The notes: generated by a model from the letters alone, not told the origin. A stretch of DNA of 64,000 nucleotides from Ardenticatenaceae bacterium (GCA_020634315.1 JACKBV010000024.1:8668-72667), one strand, 5' to 3'; positions 36,701 to 45,402 are shown, counted from the first letter of the stretch. Numbers and translations are program-made.

Positions 36701-37715
36701 ATTGCGCTCGCAGCGCATTATCCAGGTAGTAGGTGAGATGGTTGTATTGCGGATCGTAGAGGCTGTCTCCTGCGTCTACATCAATCTCAGGAATGCGTTT
36801 CTCGATTTCGGCAATGCCCATATCGGTGAGGCTGATACTGCGGCTTTTTTCGTCAATATCATAATGGCCGTTTGCTTCCTCTTCTTCATCGGCCGTGTTG
36901 CGGCGTAGATTGCGCACATATTGAGCAAAGCGTTCATAATCCTTGCCTGATTCGGAAGCAGGGCCGGAAATGATCAAGGGCGTGCGTGCTTCGTCAATGA
37001 GGATGTTGTCAACTTCGTCAATGACGGCAAAATGCAAGTCGCGCTGCACCAGACGTGCCGGGTCTGTTGCCATGTTGTCGCGCAGATAGTCGAAGCCAAA
37101 TTCGCTGCTGATACCGTAGGTGATGTCTGCTTTGTATGCCTGCTGCCGAGTGCAAGGGCGCCAATGGACGAGGCGTTCATCCTCTAACTCTGCGCCAGGG
37201 TTCACGTAATCTGGGTCGTATAGGGCAGAAAAGCCAAGCGGGCCGATGACACCGACGGTTAGCCCCAGGAAATGGAAAATTTTACCCATCCAGCCACCAT
37301 CACGGCGGGCCAGGTATTCGTTGACTGTGACCAGGTGAACACCTTGATTGGTGAGGGCGTTCAAATAAAGGGGCAGGGTGGCGACCAATGTTTTACCTTC
37401 ACCCGTGCGCATCTCGACGACATTCCGCCGATGCAGGAGCACGCCGCCCATGATTTGTACATCGTAATGGCGCAAGCCTGTGGTGCGGAGGGAGGCTTCG
37501 CGTACCAGGGCAAAGGCTTCTTCTAGTAAATCGTCAAGAGACTCCCCTTGCTCATACCGTTCTTTGAGAACGGCCGTTTTTGCTCGTAGTTCTTCATCCG
37601 ACAAACTTTTTAGCTCTGGTTCATATTCAGCCACGGCTGCGACAAGCGGCGAGAGAGAATTAACCAGTTTCTCGGTGGCATCACCGGTGAATAATGAGAC
37701 AATTTTCTTAAACAT
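33789..37715 (-). CDS. secA: Preprotein translocase ATPase SecA, enlarged
   Basis: 1308 residues, against about 900 in E. coli. NBD1 has MRTGEGKT (102-109) and VIDEVDNILIDEARTP (231-246). NBD2 has NMAGRGTDILLGGN (561-574) and ERHESRRIDNQLRGRAARQGDPGSSRF. Between LGGN and GGLHVIG there are about 210 residues where most SecA proteins have some 35, so roughly 170 extra, largely helical (35376-35984 in DNA). A smaller insert lies near 158-190. The C-terminal CPCGSGKKYKQCH zinc motif that binds SecB or lipid is intact, with a basic tail. It drives export through SecYEG. secF, another Sec component, lies at the far end of the window. Confidence 0.97.
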   Translation of the reverse strand: MFKKIVSLFTGDATEKLVNSLSPLVAAVAEYEPELKSLSDEELRAKTAVLKERYEQGESLDDLLEEAFALVREASLRTTGLRHYDVQIMGGVLLHRRNVVEMRTGEGKTLVATLPLYLNALTNQGVHLVTVNEYLARRDGGWMGKIFHFLGLTVGVIGPLGFSALYDPDYVNPGAELEDERLVHWRPCTRQQAYKADITYGISSEFGFDYLRDNMATDPARLVQRDLHFAVIDEVDNILIDEARTPLIISGPASESGKDYERFAQYVRNLRRNTADEEEEANGHYDIDEKSRSISLTDMGIAEIEKRIPEIDVDAGDSLYDPQYNHLTYYLDNALRAQYLYKRDVQYVEQEGQVIIVDDFTGRLMPGRRYSDGLHEAIEAKEGVAVKRETVTVATITLQNYFRLYEKLAGMTGTAVTDAEEFDKIYELGVTPLPTNVEHIVTTHAMNLVAQKEKVEGAEAIKYVDPESNQPRFFKRIDFPDQVYGTENGKDQAILAEIKRFHEKGRPILVGTTSVEHSETIHHYLQREKISHNVLNAKIHQSEALIVAQAGRKGAVTISTNMAGRGTDILLGGNPEGMAAETLEKELFDRPQLAQLAATLLSEGEDAARNLAQRHGKLNPDLVGALLTTKAEFDAALAEIEEVQVIGYLARTLQEPYDMDYNGILTVLRMVHGGRLGEAREFVESLGKDVALVDDTLRQWNIYTRYVSLKGDNSKTAQFLAEVLFEQHYNARAALTRAVLAGDLDEARAVVQRVPGLEADIIDRIVALKQQTEHERQEVWQIGGLHVIGSERHESRRIDNQLRGRAARQGDPGSSRFFLSLEDDLMKRFGGERLKNFMARTNIPEDMPIENGVLDRLIASSQERLEGYNFDMRKNVIEYDDVMNKQRQAIYAERRAILLGEALDLDEKIEEAFATTINELVDNYVVNYRDYARGEVERAITAFTTEATDEINVPGVLRQVRRLLPNVMQLDRETLEGLRDDRLAERLMALAYENEEQGINLYQLLQAMGRFLPLLSPVPNLGGLAARKSGQLQAKENARREYLLQVESLFNEFLAEQIEPEKRGKIWETAVAAIDHAFAQFKVESLSTKNATAQQFRFRDEAEEAVRNLLLESLSALDSDALVIALTGYVNKQQDKWREHIGAEEYRVFQRQLLLSATDREWRDYLTAMDDLRREIGLEAVGQRDPKVEYKRRSYAMFADMRRNIEKDIADRFFRQIAGHQAFVQKQQAEQAYQIQAQDAGYQVVKRAQGKGVELRRDVPKVGRNDPCPCGSGKKYKQCHMRIDAAATPENGQQTTKKGKTQKRARPR

Positions 37716-37795
37716 AGGCGCAATTGTACAAGGTAAACCTTAATAAAGTGTTAGCTATACTCGAATATTTAGCAAGTGCTTGATCCCGTTCAGCC

Positions 37796-37828
37796 AAAAA
37801 CAGAGAGCGGTATTGGCGTGTCTCTCTG
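37796..37828 (-). terminator. Terminator of the nucleotidyltransferase operon
   Basis: On the minus strand CAGAGAG/CTCTCTG with a 14-base loop is followed by TTTTT. It lies about 35 bases after the stop at 37862 and upstream of secA. Confidence 0.6.
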
Positions 37829-37861
37829 ATCAGGCTGTTTTTTACCAAAAAAGGCTAAGGG

Positions 37862-38629
37862 TTACTGCTTGCTAAAATCATCCCGCAACAAGTCTACTTG
37901 ATATGGCTTATCGGCATCCATAGCAATTTCGGCATGGGGGTTGACAATGATTTGTACCGGCCGTTGCAGGATGCGTACGGCCGTTTCCTCAATATCAGCA
38001 ATGCCAACTTGCCGCAACAAAAACTTGAACAGAAAGCCAAAGCCAACGACGCGTGCCAGCATCCAGGCATGTTTGCGTCCTTGTGACAGGGCTTCCCACA
38101 ACTCAATGTGCGTTTCGATTAAATCGGCGTGCATGATGGCTATATCGCCACCGGCCACACGTGCCCCTTTGAGTTTGACAAAGGTGCGCCGCGAATGCGG
38201 GAAACGGGTTTCCATCACTTCTTGCGTGACGAAATTGTAATACATGTAGCGATCCAAGGGCTGACACGTCTGGATAAAATGATCGACGATGGAGCCGGTG
38301 AGACGCGGAACATCGGCAGAGCTAAACAGCACATGGCCGATGTCTGGGTTTTGCGCTTTCAACAAGCGAAAACCGGCCAGCCCATTGCCAATGAGGCTGC
38401 CCTGATCCGGCAAATGCTGCACTGGCCGTTTGAACGTCATGCCCATATCGCTGCCCAAGCCGACAACGACGATGTTGTCGATGTGTTGGGAATCTTGCAG
38501 GGCGTCGATGACGCGCTCAAGCATGGTACGGCCGTTCATGTCCAGCAGCGCCTTCGTTTTTCCTTGTGTGTATGGGAAAAGTGGATCTTCGGGGCCGGGC
38601 ACACCGCCGGCGGTAATGACACAATCCAT
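37862..38629 (-). CDS. MobA/IspD-like nucleotidyltransferase
   Basis: 255 residues from ATG 38629, eight bases after GGAGG; the frame from 38644 is read through that site and is unlikely. It opens MDCVITAGGVPG and has KALLDMNGRTMLERVIDAL, the GT-A fold start of sugar- or cofactor-nucleotidyltransferases, with VLFSSADVPRLTG carrying the metal-binding Asp. The usual GxGxR loop is replaced by GGVPGPEDPLFPYTQGKTK, so the nucleotide specificity is uncertain. It is coupled to the gene upstream, whose stop touches the Shine-Dalgarno. MobA, IspD and sugar transferases are all possible relatives. Confidence 0.75.
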   Translation of the reverse strand: MDCVITAGGVPGPEDPLFPYTQGKTKALLDMNGRTMLERVIDALQDSQHIDNIVVVGLGSDMGMTFKRPVQHLPDQGSLIGNGLAGFRLLKAQNPDIGHVLFSSADVPRLTGSIVDHFIQTCQPLDRYMYYNFVTQEVMETRFPHSRRTFVKLKGARVAGGDIAIMHADLIETHIELWEALSQGRKHAWMLARVVGFGFLFKFLLRQVGIADIEETAVRILQRPVQIIVNPHAEIAMDADKPYQVDLLRDDFSKQ

Positions 38630-38643
38630 TGTTTTTTCCTCCA

Positions 38644-39540
38644 TTACAAGGTATGCACAGTGGGTTTCATGTTTAACTGTGCCAGCATTACTTCTAATTC
38701 AGGATGGGTGAGGGGGCGGCCTTTACCGGCAACGGCCGTTAACGCCGCTTCCATCATGTTGGTGCCAAAGGAACGGCCGTCTAGTTGCGGCGTCGTCGTC
38801 ACCACATGCGTCACACCACGTTGCCGAAACGCTTCCAAATCTTGCAGCGTTGTCGTATTGGTCACAATCACCTTACCCGCCAAATTATCCGGCATATGCC
38901 GCTTAATATAATGGCAATCACCGGCAATCACATCTGCCCACTGATACCATTTTGTGAACTTAGGAATAATCTCATCCTGCTTTTCGCCTGTTGGATAGAG
39001 ATATTTGAGCGGCAAGCGCGTGGCAATTGGCACCAGGAATTTCGCCAGTAACTGCAATTGCGGCAATGTACGCAAGGCAATGGGCACACCCAACGCGAAC
39101 ATCATGTCTCCCAACGCCATTTCGTAATTGTTTTCATGAAAAGCCAGTGTCATGCCGTATCGATCAACGCCAACCGTCAGCATCACCTTTCCAGAGGCAT
39201 AGCGTGGGCCTAATTCCTCGACGAGTGTTTTTACCACCTGCCGTTCTAACGTATTTTTCAACCCGCTGCCATCTACAACAGGCGTGCGCCGTACATTTTT
39301 TACCAACTTTTGGGCATCGTGGATCGGAAAACGCTTTTCCCCCATTTGCACCCACAGGTCAATGCCGCCGACACCAAAAGCATCTACCTGACCATCTAAC
39401 TCTGTGAAACGGGCGATGGCTTTCTCGATGTCACCGTCCGTGCCTTGCCGCTCAATGGCGACCATTTCGCCGAGCAATTCGATTTCGACTGCTTTGTCAC
39501 GTACCGAACTGCCCAGACTGACACTTACTGCGCGTTTCAT
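38644..39540 (-). CDS. Conserved protein of unknown activity, coupled to a nucleotidyltransferase
   Basis: 298 residues from ATG 39540, eight bases after AAGGA; the upstream extension crosses a hairpin and is rejected. It opens MKRAVSVSLGSSVRDKAVEIELLG and has GVGGIDLWVQMGEKRF, VVDGSGLKNTLERQVV and NTTTLQDLEAFRQRGVTHVVTTTP. Homologues are, as far as I recall, sometimes labelled quinate dehydrogenase, but I see no Rossmann GxGxxG and do not endorse that. The strict coupling to a nucleotidyltransferase suggests one pathway. No membrane segment is evident apart from a mildly hydrophobic stretch near residue 165. Confidence 0.65.
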   Translation of the reverse strand: MKRAVSVSLGSSVRDKAVEIELLGEMVAIERQGTDGDIEKAIARFTELDGQVDAFGVGGIDLWVQMGEKRFPIHDAQKLVKNVRRTPVVDGSGLKNTLERQVVKTLVEELGPRYASGKVMLTVGVDRYGMTLAFHENNYEMALGDMMFALGVPIALRTLPQLQLLAKFLVPIATRLPLKYLYPTGEKQDEIIPKFTKWYQWADVIAGDCHYIKRHMPDNLAGKVIVTNTTTLQDLEAFRQRGVTHVVTTTPQLDGRSFGTNMMEAALTAVAGKGRPLTHPELEVMLAQLNMKPTVHTL

Positions 39541-39565
39541 AGTTATTTTCCTTCTTGCCAATGAT

Positions 39566-39593
39566 GGGGTGCTGCCGACTGCGGCAGCACCCC
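39566..39593. repeat. Perfect 12-bp hairpin downstream of the subtilase gene
   Basis: GGGGTGCTGCCG and its complement enclose a 4-base loop (ACTG). It sits between the subtilase stop and the next leftward gene, just before that gene's ribosome site, as in the hairpin at 33656-33683. No U-tract on the minus strand. Confidence 0.75.
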
Positions 39594-39644
39594 GATTAAT
39601 CAACGCGCCATTTTACAGCGTTTTGAGCGAATTGTCCTATGGGG

Positions 39645-41939
39645 CTACTGCTCAGCTGCTTGCTCAATATAAGGCAGATAAATGACATATTGACCAACGA
39701 TTGTCACGATGGACGGCCCGGAAACGGGGGCTACTTCATCACTGACTACGCCGTAATCCATGTTTTCGATCACGCCTGTGGCCGTTGGTGATACCTGAAC
39801 AACCAGTTCCACACTCCACGTGGCACCAGCGTCCAATTGACTCAAATCCCACTGCACAATGTCACCATCCATGGTAAATGGCTGTGTGGCTGTGATGAAA
39901 CTCGTTTGCGCGGGGAGGGTGTCCGTCAATACCAGATTGTGCAGCGCGTCACTGGGGTGCGGATTCGACACTGCAAAGGTGTAAGTCAAGTTTTCACCAG
40001 CCATAACGGCCGTTGCTGCGCTTGCCTCCAGCGTCAGTTGGTAGGGGGTGACAAGTGTTGTTGTCACAGGTGCGCCCGCCACATAGCTTACATCTGCGCT
40101 ACTGACGCCGTAATCTTCATTGACAATATCCCCGGCTGCATTCTGTTCAACCATAACGACTAACGTTACTTGCCAGGTGGCAGATGGGTCTAAAGTGGCC
40201 GCTTCCCAGGTAATGATGTCGCCATTTTGTTGGAAAGGCTCTGTTGCGGTGTAGAAGCTGGTGTATTCTGGCAATGTATCGCTGATAACAACGCTGGTTG
40301 TGCTGGAAATGGTGCTCAAGTTGGTTACAGTCAGCGTGTAGGTGAGCATGTCACCAGCCATAACAGAGGCAGCACTGGCTGTCTTGCTGACGCTCATGGC
40401 TACAGGTTGTTGCACTTGCAGTGCCAGTTCCACAGCGGCTAAAGCATCAATGCGACCCCAACCAAAGACGTTGTTGGGTACATCGGTTGAGGTGTCGCCA
40501 CCGCAACCTTGGGAGGTGGTCAACGGCACGGCCGTTTCCGCAATAATCTGCTCAATGGCATCCACATTACCCGCCAGGGACGGATTCGCGGAGATAATCA
40601 GCGCGACTAACCCGGCCACATGTGGCCCGGCCATACTCGTGCCGCTCCAGCCACCCTGGTAACTGCCATCTCGTGTCGTCGAGCGAATGTTGACACCAGG
40701 CGCGGAGATGTCCGGCTTCATGCGATTGCTGCCATCAACCGTTACCGGGCCACGGCTGCTGAAGCTGGCGATGCTGTCGCTGCTGTTAACGGCCGCTACC
40801 GAGAAGGATTCATCATAAATAGCAGCTGGCGTTTGCACCGAGCTGCATGATGAGCCTTCATTACCCGCTGAATGTACCGTGACAATACCGGCGCTGCGGA
40901 CAGCTTGCACGACAGATAACAAGACGTTGGGGTCTGTGCAGCCTTCGCTGACCGGGCAGCCCCAAGAGTTGTTAATGACATGCGGGGCCTTAGTCGGGTC
41001 GCCATCTGTCATTGGGTCGCCGCCGATGGGATAGGGGGCGATGAACCATTCGTAGCACTCGGAATAGGTGGCGGGTGTACCGTCGCCAACATTCATGTTA
41101 CGGCAGCTAATCCACTCTGCGCCAGGAGCCATACCAACAGCATTGGTGGCGCTGGCCGGCCAACCAGGATTGTTCGGATCCATGTCGTTGCCGACAATTG
41201 TGCCCATTGTATGTGTGCCATGCCCATGATCATCGCAGGGGAAAGTGGAGTCTGCGCCGCAGCTGCCACCGCCACTGTGAATCGAGTCATGCCAGTTGTA
41301 ATCGTGGTCGGCGGTGACGCCATCCCAGCCACGATATTGTGTTTGTAGACCGGTATGGCTCCAGAAATAACCGGTATCTTGTCCGGCGACGACGACGTTT
41401 TGCCCGGTGTAACCCATCGCCCAAACGTCATCGGCGTTGACTTTGGTGATGTTCCATTCGATGGCTTCTGGGCCAAAGAGGGCGGCGTCATCTGCGACGG
41501 GCAATGTGGGCATGGAGACGGCGGGGTTGGCATAAAGATGGGCAACATCTTCACGGCGGGCCAGGGTTTCCATGACGCTGCTGTTGCCGCGTACCCAAAT
41601 CATGTTGGTGATCCAGTAACGACGGTAAGAGACGCCGAGGTCTTCTAATTGAGCGATGAGGGCGGGCTGGGTGCGTTGTGCAACGGCCGTTAACTGCTCA
41701 TAGACATAGGCCCCTTTCTCTTCCTTCGTCGTCAGGCTGTCAGCGCCACTTAAATCAGCCTGTTCATTCAAGTAAACCAGAAATTCTGTTTCGTCGTTGA
41801 CGGCGGCCGTTTCTAAGACCCAAGGGTCAACTTTTGCTTCCCAGGTAGCCGCTTCGGCTGCCTGTTGGCTGGTCCACAGCCCAAAAAAGAGAGCTGCGGC
41901 AGCTATAAAACCACTCATAATACCTATCATTCGTCGCAT
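39645..41939 (-). CDS. Secreted subtilisin-family serine protease with DUF11-like repeats
   Basis: 764 residues from ATG 41939, five bases after AAGGA. A signal peptide ends near AEA (about residue 30), followed by an I9-like propeptide. The catalytic triad is complete: Asp in VVAGQDTGYF, His in DHGHGTHTMGTIVG, Ser in GWSGTSMAGPHVAG, with oxyanion Asn in VINNSWG. Two DUF11-like beta-sandwich repeats follow (TYTLTVTNLS... and TYTFAVSNPH...), each with DTLP and a VNEDYGV/IENMDYGV end. The C-terminus IYLPYIEQAAEQ carries the YLPxI tail. It should degrade external protein, anchored or retained at the surface. Confidence 0.93.
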   Translation of the reverse strand: MRRMIGIMSGFIAAAALFFGLWTSQQAAEAATWEAKVDPWVLETAAVNDETEFLVYLNEQADLSGADSLTTKEEKGAYVYEQLTAVAQRTQPALIAQLEDLGVSYRRYWITNMIWVRGNSSVMETLARREDVAHLYANPAVSMPTLPVADDAALFGPEAIEWNITKVNADDVWAMGYTGQNVVVAGQDTGYFWSHTGLQTQYRGWDGVTADHDYNWHDSIHSGGGSCGADSTFPCDDHGHGTHTMGTIVGNDMDPNNPGWPASATNAVGMAPGAEWISCRNMNVGDGTPATYSECYEWFIAPYPIGGDPMTDGDPTKAPHVINNSWGCPVSEGCTDPNVLLSVVQAVRSAGIVTVHSAGNEGSSCSSVQTPAAIYDESFSVAAVNSSDSIASFSSRGPVTVDGSNRMKPDISAPGVNIRSTTRDGSYQGGWSGTSMAGPHVAGLVALIISANPSLAGNVDAIEQIIAETAVPLTTSQGCGGDTSTDVPNNVFGWGRIDALAAVELALQVQQPVAMSVSKTASAASVMAGDMLTYTLTVTNLSTISSTTSVVISDTLPEYTSFYTATEPFQQNGDIITWEAATLDPSATWQVTLVVMVEQNAAGDIVNEDYGVSSADVSYVAGAPVTTTLVTPYQLTLEASAATAVMAGENLTYTFAVSNPHPSDALHNLVLTDTLPAQTSFITATQPFTMDGDIVQWDLSQLDAGATWSVELVVQVSPTATGVIENMDYGVVSDEVAPVSGPSIVTIVGQYVIYLPYIEQAAEQ

Positions 41940-42029
41940 GCGTATCCTTGAACCTCCAAAAATGTGGGCAAGCTTCAAGCTGCCCTTATTAATAAGCGAG
42001 AGCAATCAAATAAAACTACTCTGCGCAAC

Positions 42030-43346
42030 TTACGGTTGCAAAGTAAGCGTACCCCAGCTTGTCGGGTCACGCCATTTACGTGTGGAGACGTGGGAAAACA
42101 TGACTTCTTGTACGGCCGTTTCCGGCGTATCATTGTCGTTTGTGCTGAGTGCTGCCCCCAGAGTCAAACCGGCACTGGGCGTCGTGGAAATATCAGCCCA
42201 GGGAATGGCCGCTTCCACCACATAGCCACTGCTGGTGGCGTGCGCCGCAATTTGCGTCGTTGTGCCCGGCGCTTCGCTCATGCTGTTTTTGTCATCGCCG
42301 CGAAAGCGAAAAACGCCCGGTCTGTTTTTCTCGAAATCACCGGGGGAGAGGATAAATTGATAATCGTCTTGACTCACCTTTGGCTCATAATCGCCGCGTA
42401 AATCGGTGTCTAGTTGCAGTTCCAGACTGTCGCCCTGATAGGCAAATTTTGGCTCTTGTGTCTGCACATGAATATTGTCCACAACCGTTACGCCCAGGTA
42501 GAGGAATTGCTCGTCCCAACCAATTTGCCAGGTCGCTTCCAGGTCGATTTGCCCATCCCAGGTGTTCACGTTGGCGGTAACGTAAGGCGTTGTGATGCCG
42601 GGAATGCCCGCCCATTCATCAAGACGGCCGTCGATGGTCGGCGCAGTTGTCAGGCGCGGCACCTGGATGGCTCCGGGGGCGGGGGCAATGGTGACGGTGG
42701 CTGCCGGGGCGGGGGTGGAGGAAACGGCCGTTGCCGTTCCGGCAACCGTTGCTGTCGGCTTTGTGCCATCCGCTATCAGAGTCGGCTGCGGCGGTGTCGT
42801 CGTGCGATCACTGAACGTGCGCCAGCCCCATAACAGCCCCAAAATCAACAATCCCAGAGCCAATGCGCCAGCGGCAACTGCACCAACTGTAAACCAGGGG
42901 ATGTTCGGCAAGGCTCCAACCGGACTCTGTGCGCGTCGCGCCCAACTAATTAACTCATGTCCGTCAATCAATGCAATCGGTTTGCCTTTCGCCCACTCTT
43001 CAGCCGGTTTCGAGATGATACCGCTGGTAACGAGTACCGCCTCATCTGCTTTGTTGTGCATCATTGCGCCGTACAAATCACGCACAATTGGCTGCCCCAC
43101 CGTGCCTGCATACCGTTTGCACTGCACAATCCCCAGCCGCCGCCCTTTGCGCAGCACCAAATCCACACCTTCATCGCCAGACGTGACGGTTGTCGAGACA
43201 CTGAAGCCTTGCTTTTGGTACAGATACCCCACGAACTGCTCGAATTCGACCGGGTCCATACGCTGCAACTGTTCAATGCGGCGGATACTTTCAAATTTTT
43301 CGCGGGATTGTTTACTCAGTTTGAGGCGTTGTTCGTTGTTTGCCAA
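42030..43346 (-). CDS. Transmembrane Mrr-like nuclease fused to a CBM9-like domain
   Basis: 438 residues. Residues 30-135 match the Mrr_cat/restriction-endonuclease-like core: PVEFEQFVGYLYQKQGF, GDEGVDLVL with D62, and IVQCKRY with Q75 and K77, so the D-QxK site is complete. A single membrane helix (151-173) follows, then a Thr/Pro/Ala linker. Residues about 235-438 form a CBM9/DOMON-like beta sandwich (TIDGRLDEWAGIP, YLGVTVVDN, DSLELQLDTD, YVVEAAIPW). The nuclease domain should face the cytoplasm and the sugar-binding-like domain the outside. The frame starts at TTG 43346 with a weak ribosome site. Role unknown; defence against entering DNA is one idea. Confidence 0.8.
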   Translation of the reverse strand: MANNEQRLKLSKQSREKFESIRRIEQLQRMDPVEFEQFVGYLYQKQGFSVSTTVTSGDEGVDLVLRKGRRLGIVQCKRYAGTVGQPIVRDLYGAMMHNKADEAVLVTSGIISKPAEEWAKGKPIALIDGHELISWARRAQSPVGALPNIPWFTVGAVAAGALALGLLILGLLWGWRTFSDRTTTPPQPTLIADGTKPTATVAGTATAVSSTPAPAATVTIAPAPGAIQVPRLTTAPTIDGRLDEWAGIPGITTPYVTANVNTWDGQIDLEATWQIGWDEQFLYLGVTVVDNIHVQTQEPKFAYQGDSLELQLDTDLRGDYEPKVSQDDYQFILSPGDFEKNRPGVFRFRGDDKNSMSEAPGTTTQIAAHATSSGYVVEAAIPWADISTTPSAGLTLGAALSTNDNDTPETAVQEVMFSHVSTRKWRDPTSWGTLTLQP

Positions 43347-43382
43347 AATTCTCTACTCTTTCCCAAAACGATGTCATTCGTG

Positions 43383-45185
43383 TTAGCGAACACGGATGGT
43401 AAAGGGCAGTAACAGCATCGGCTGTCCCTGCCACTCTCGCCACGGCTCGCCCAAAGCCCACTGCGCCAACCCGGTCAGGGTGTCGGCAGGAAAAGGTTGT
43501 GGCAGCACATGGTCATCATTCTTGGGATACAAATTAACGACGGGGATGGTGTGTTGGTCATCGGTGGGCAGCTCGGCCATGGCTGCGGCTTGCTCAATGG
43601 CATCAATAAAGTCGCCATGACTATCCACCAGTTTATGCGCCAATGCCTGGCGTCCTGTCCAGACGCGCCCTTCGCAAATGGGATCGAGATCATCGTAGGG
43701 CAGGTTACGGCCGTTTGCCACCACCTGCTTAAACTGACTGTAAATTTCCACAATATCGTTGCGGAAAAGCTGACGTTCCTCATCGGTCATGGGCGTTGTG
43801 TTGCGGTACAGGCCAATATGCTCACCCCGATCCAGATATGCCTGATTAATGTGCAGCCTTTCGTATAACCCCTTCATGCTTACACGTCCCATGATCACGC
43901 CAATGGAACCGGTAATTGTGCCGCTCTGGCTCATGATGTGGCGGCCATAAGCACTGACGTAATACCCGCCCGATGCCGCCACATTGCCCATGTAAACCAA
44001 AACCGGCTTTTTGCGGGCAATGCGTTGAATTTGCCGCCCAATCAAGTCAGAAGCCAGCGCCGAGCCGCCACCCGAATCCACATGGAAAATGAGTGCCGCC
44101 ATGTTGTCCATCGCTTCCGCTTTGCGCAGCAGCCGCAGCAAGGTTTGTTCACCGGCTGTATCGCCTCCCACGAAAGGCAGCGGCAAATCAACCGGCGGTT
44201 GGCGGCTTGGCCCCATGACAATAGCCCCTTCCAGGCTGACAACGCCAATGAATTGGCGTGTATGACGGCGCACTTTCTCCATCAGGTGCGGCATCGCTTT
44301 TTCCCAGGATTGCAAATTAGCCTGGGGAGGCGTGTCGCTGCCTTCTGTTTCGCTTTCCTCGTGTACTGCTAACAAAAGGGGCAGTTCATCTTCATAGCCA
44401 ACATGATCAACCAGCCCGTGTTGTTTGGCGTCTTCCGCAAAAAAGGGAGCCTGGTTAATAAGGGTTTGCATTTCTTCTGCTGTTTTGTGACGGCCGTTTG
44501 CCATCCCCTGCACCAGCATGTCAAATTGTTCGTCAAGCAGCCACTCCAGTTGTTCTCGATGTTCAGGCGTGAACTCTGCCTGGCTGAATTGGTTCCCCGC
44601 TGTTTTATAGGGTGAAATGGCGATGAAATCAGCTTGTATCCCTATTTGTGCCAAGGCATCTTTGAGAAATTGCACTTCGGTACGCAGCCCTAACACGTTG
44701 AACTGTGCGCCAGGAGGGGTGACAATGCGGTCTGCGGCCGTTGCTGCAAAGTAATGCGCCACATCGAGATAGGGGGTGTAGACAACCGTCTCTTTCCCTG
44801 CTGCCCGCAGCCGTTCCACCATGCGGCGAAAGTTTTGCAATGTCGCCAGCCCTGCTTCTAATCCGCGAAAGACAAACACGACTCCTTTCACGTTGCTGGC
44901 ATCGGCGATTGCTTGCAATTGCTCGTTGATGACTTCGATGCTGGTTGGTTGTGGCGGCAGTGGCAATTGCCGCTGGATAAAACTGCGAGGCGGTTGTGCG
45001 CGTTCTGGCAGCGGCCCTTCCAGGGGGATGACCACATAATCAACTTTTGCGCCGCGCAGCATGCGTAGCTGGTTGCGAATGTTGACACCGGCCGAACTCC
45101 AGCCATCGGCAAGGCTTTGTCCTACTTGAGCCAATTCTTCTTTTAACTCACGCCAAAAATCAGGCTGCTGATTTGTTTCACTCAT
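43383..45185 (-). CDS. sppA: Signal peptide peptidase SppA, 67K type
   Basis: 600 residues, the length of the fused two-repeat SppA. The N-terminal repeat has SPYKTAGNQFSQAEFT with the general-base Lys, and the C-terminal repeat has NVAASGGYYVSAYGRHIMSQSGTITGSIGV with the nucleophile Ser. It is a Ser-Lys protease that cleaves residual signal peptides in or at the membrane. Unlike E. coli SppA, no N-terminal membrane helix is visible: residues 1-60 are polar (SETNQQPDFWRELKEELAQV). It may therefore be cytoplasmic or peripheral. Start ATG 45185 without a strong ribosome site. Confidence 0.9.
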   Translation of the reverse strand: MSETNQQPDFWRELKEELAQVGQSLADGWSSAGVNIRNQLRMLRGAKVDYVVIPLEGPLPERAQPPRSFIQRQLPLPPQPTSIEVINEQLQAIADASNVKGVVFVFRGLEAGLATLQNFRRMVERLRAAGKETVVYTPYLDVAHYFAATAADRIVTPPGAQFNVLGLRTEVQFLKDALAQIGIQADFIAISPYKTAGNQFSQAEFTPEHREQLEWLLDEQFDMLVQGMANGRHKTAEEMQTLINQAPFFAEDAKQHGLVDHVGYEDELPLLLAVHEESETEGSDTPPQANLQSWEKAMPHLMEKVRRHTRQFIGVVSLEGAIVMGPSRQPPVDLPLPFVGGDTAGEQTLLRLLRKAEAMDNMAALIFHVDSGGGSALASDLIGRQIQRIARKKPVLVYMGNVAASGGYYVSAYGRHIMSQSGTITGSIGVIMGRVSMKGLYERLHINQAYLDRGEHIGLYRNTTPMTDEERQLFRNDIVEIYSQFKQVVANGRNLPYDDLDPICEGRVWTGRQALAHKLVDSHGDFIDAIEQAAAMAELPTDDQHTIPVVNLYPKNDDHVLPQPFPADTLTGLAQWALGEPWREWQGQPMLLLPFTIRVR

Positions 45186-45393
45186 GGGTTACTCTAATTT
45201 GGTATGGTTTGTTTATCTCGTTATAGCGCAGGATGTTGGCTCAAACTTCCCGAAGGTTGCTATCAACCTTTGCCAGTTGATACTTGTGATGTTGTGTTGC
45301 CTTCCATCATTGCTATTGACTTCCCTGAATAATAATTCAACCCCAATAAATCGCAAACTCGTGGCCGATTTTCTCGTAAAATTAGAACACAAG

Positions 45394-45402
45394 TGCTAAA
45401 AT
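45394..45402 (+). promoter_or_regulatory. Candidate extended -10 promoter of the EAD gene
   Basis: TGCTAAAAT fits the TGnTANAAT extended -10 consensus. Transcription would start near 45409, about 46 bases before the small ORF at 45455. No clear -35. The rest of 45186-45454 shows no other structure I can name. Confidence 0.35.
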
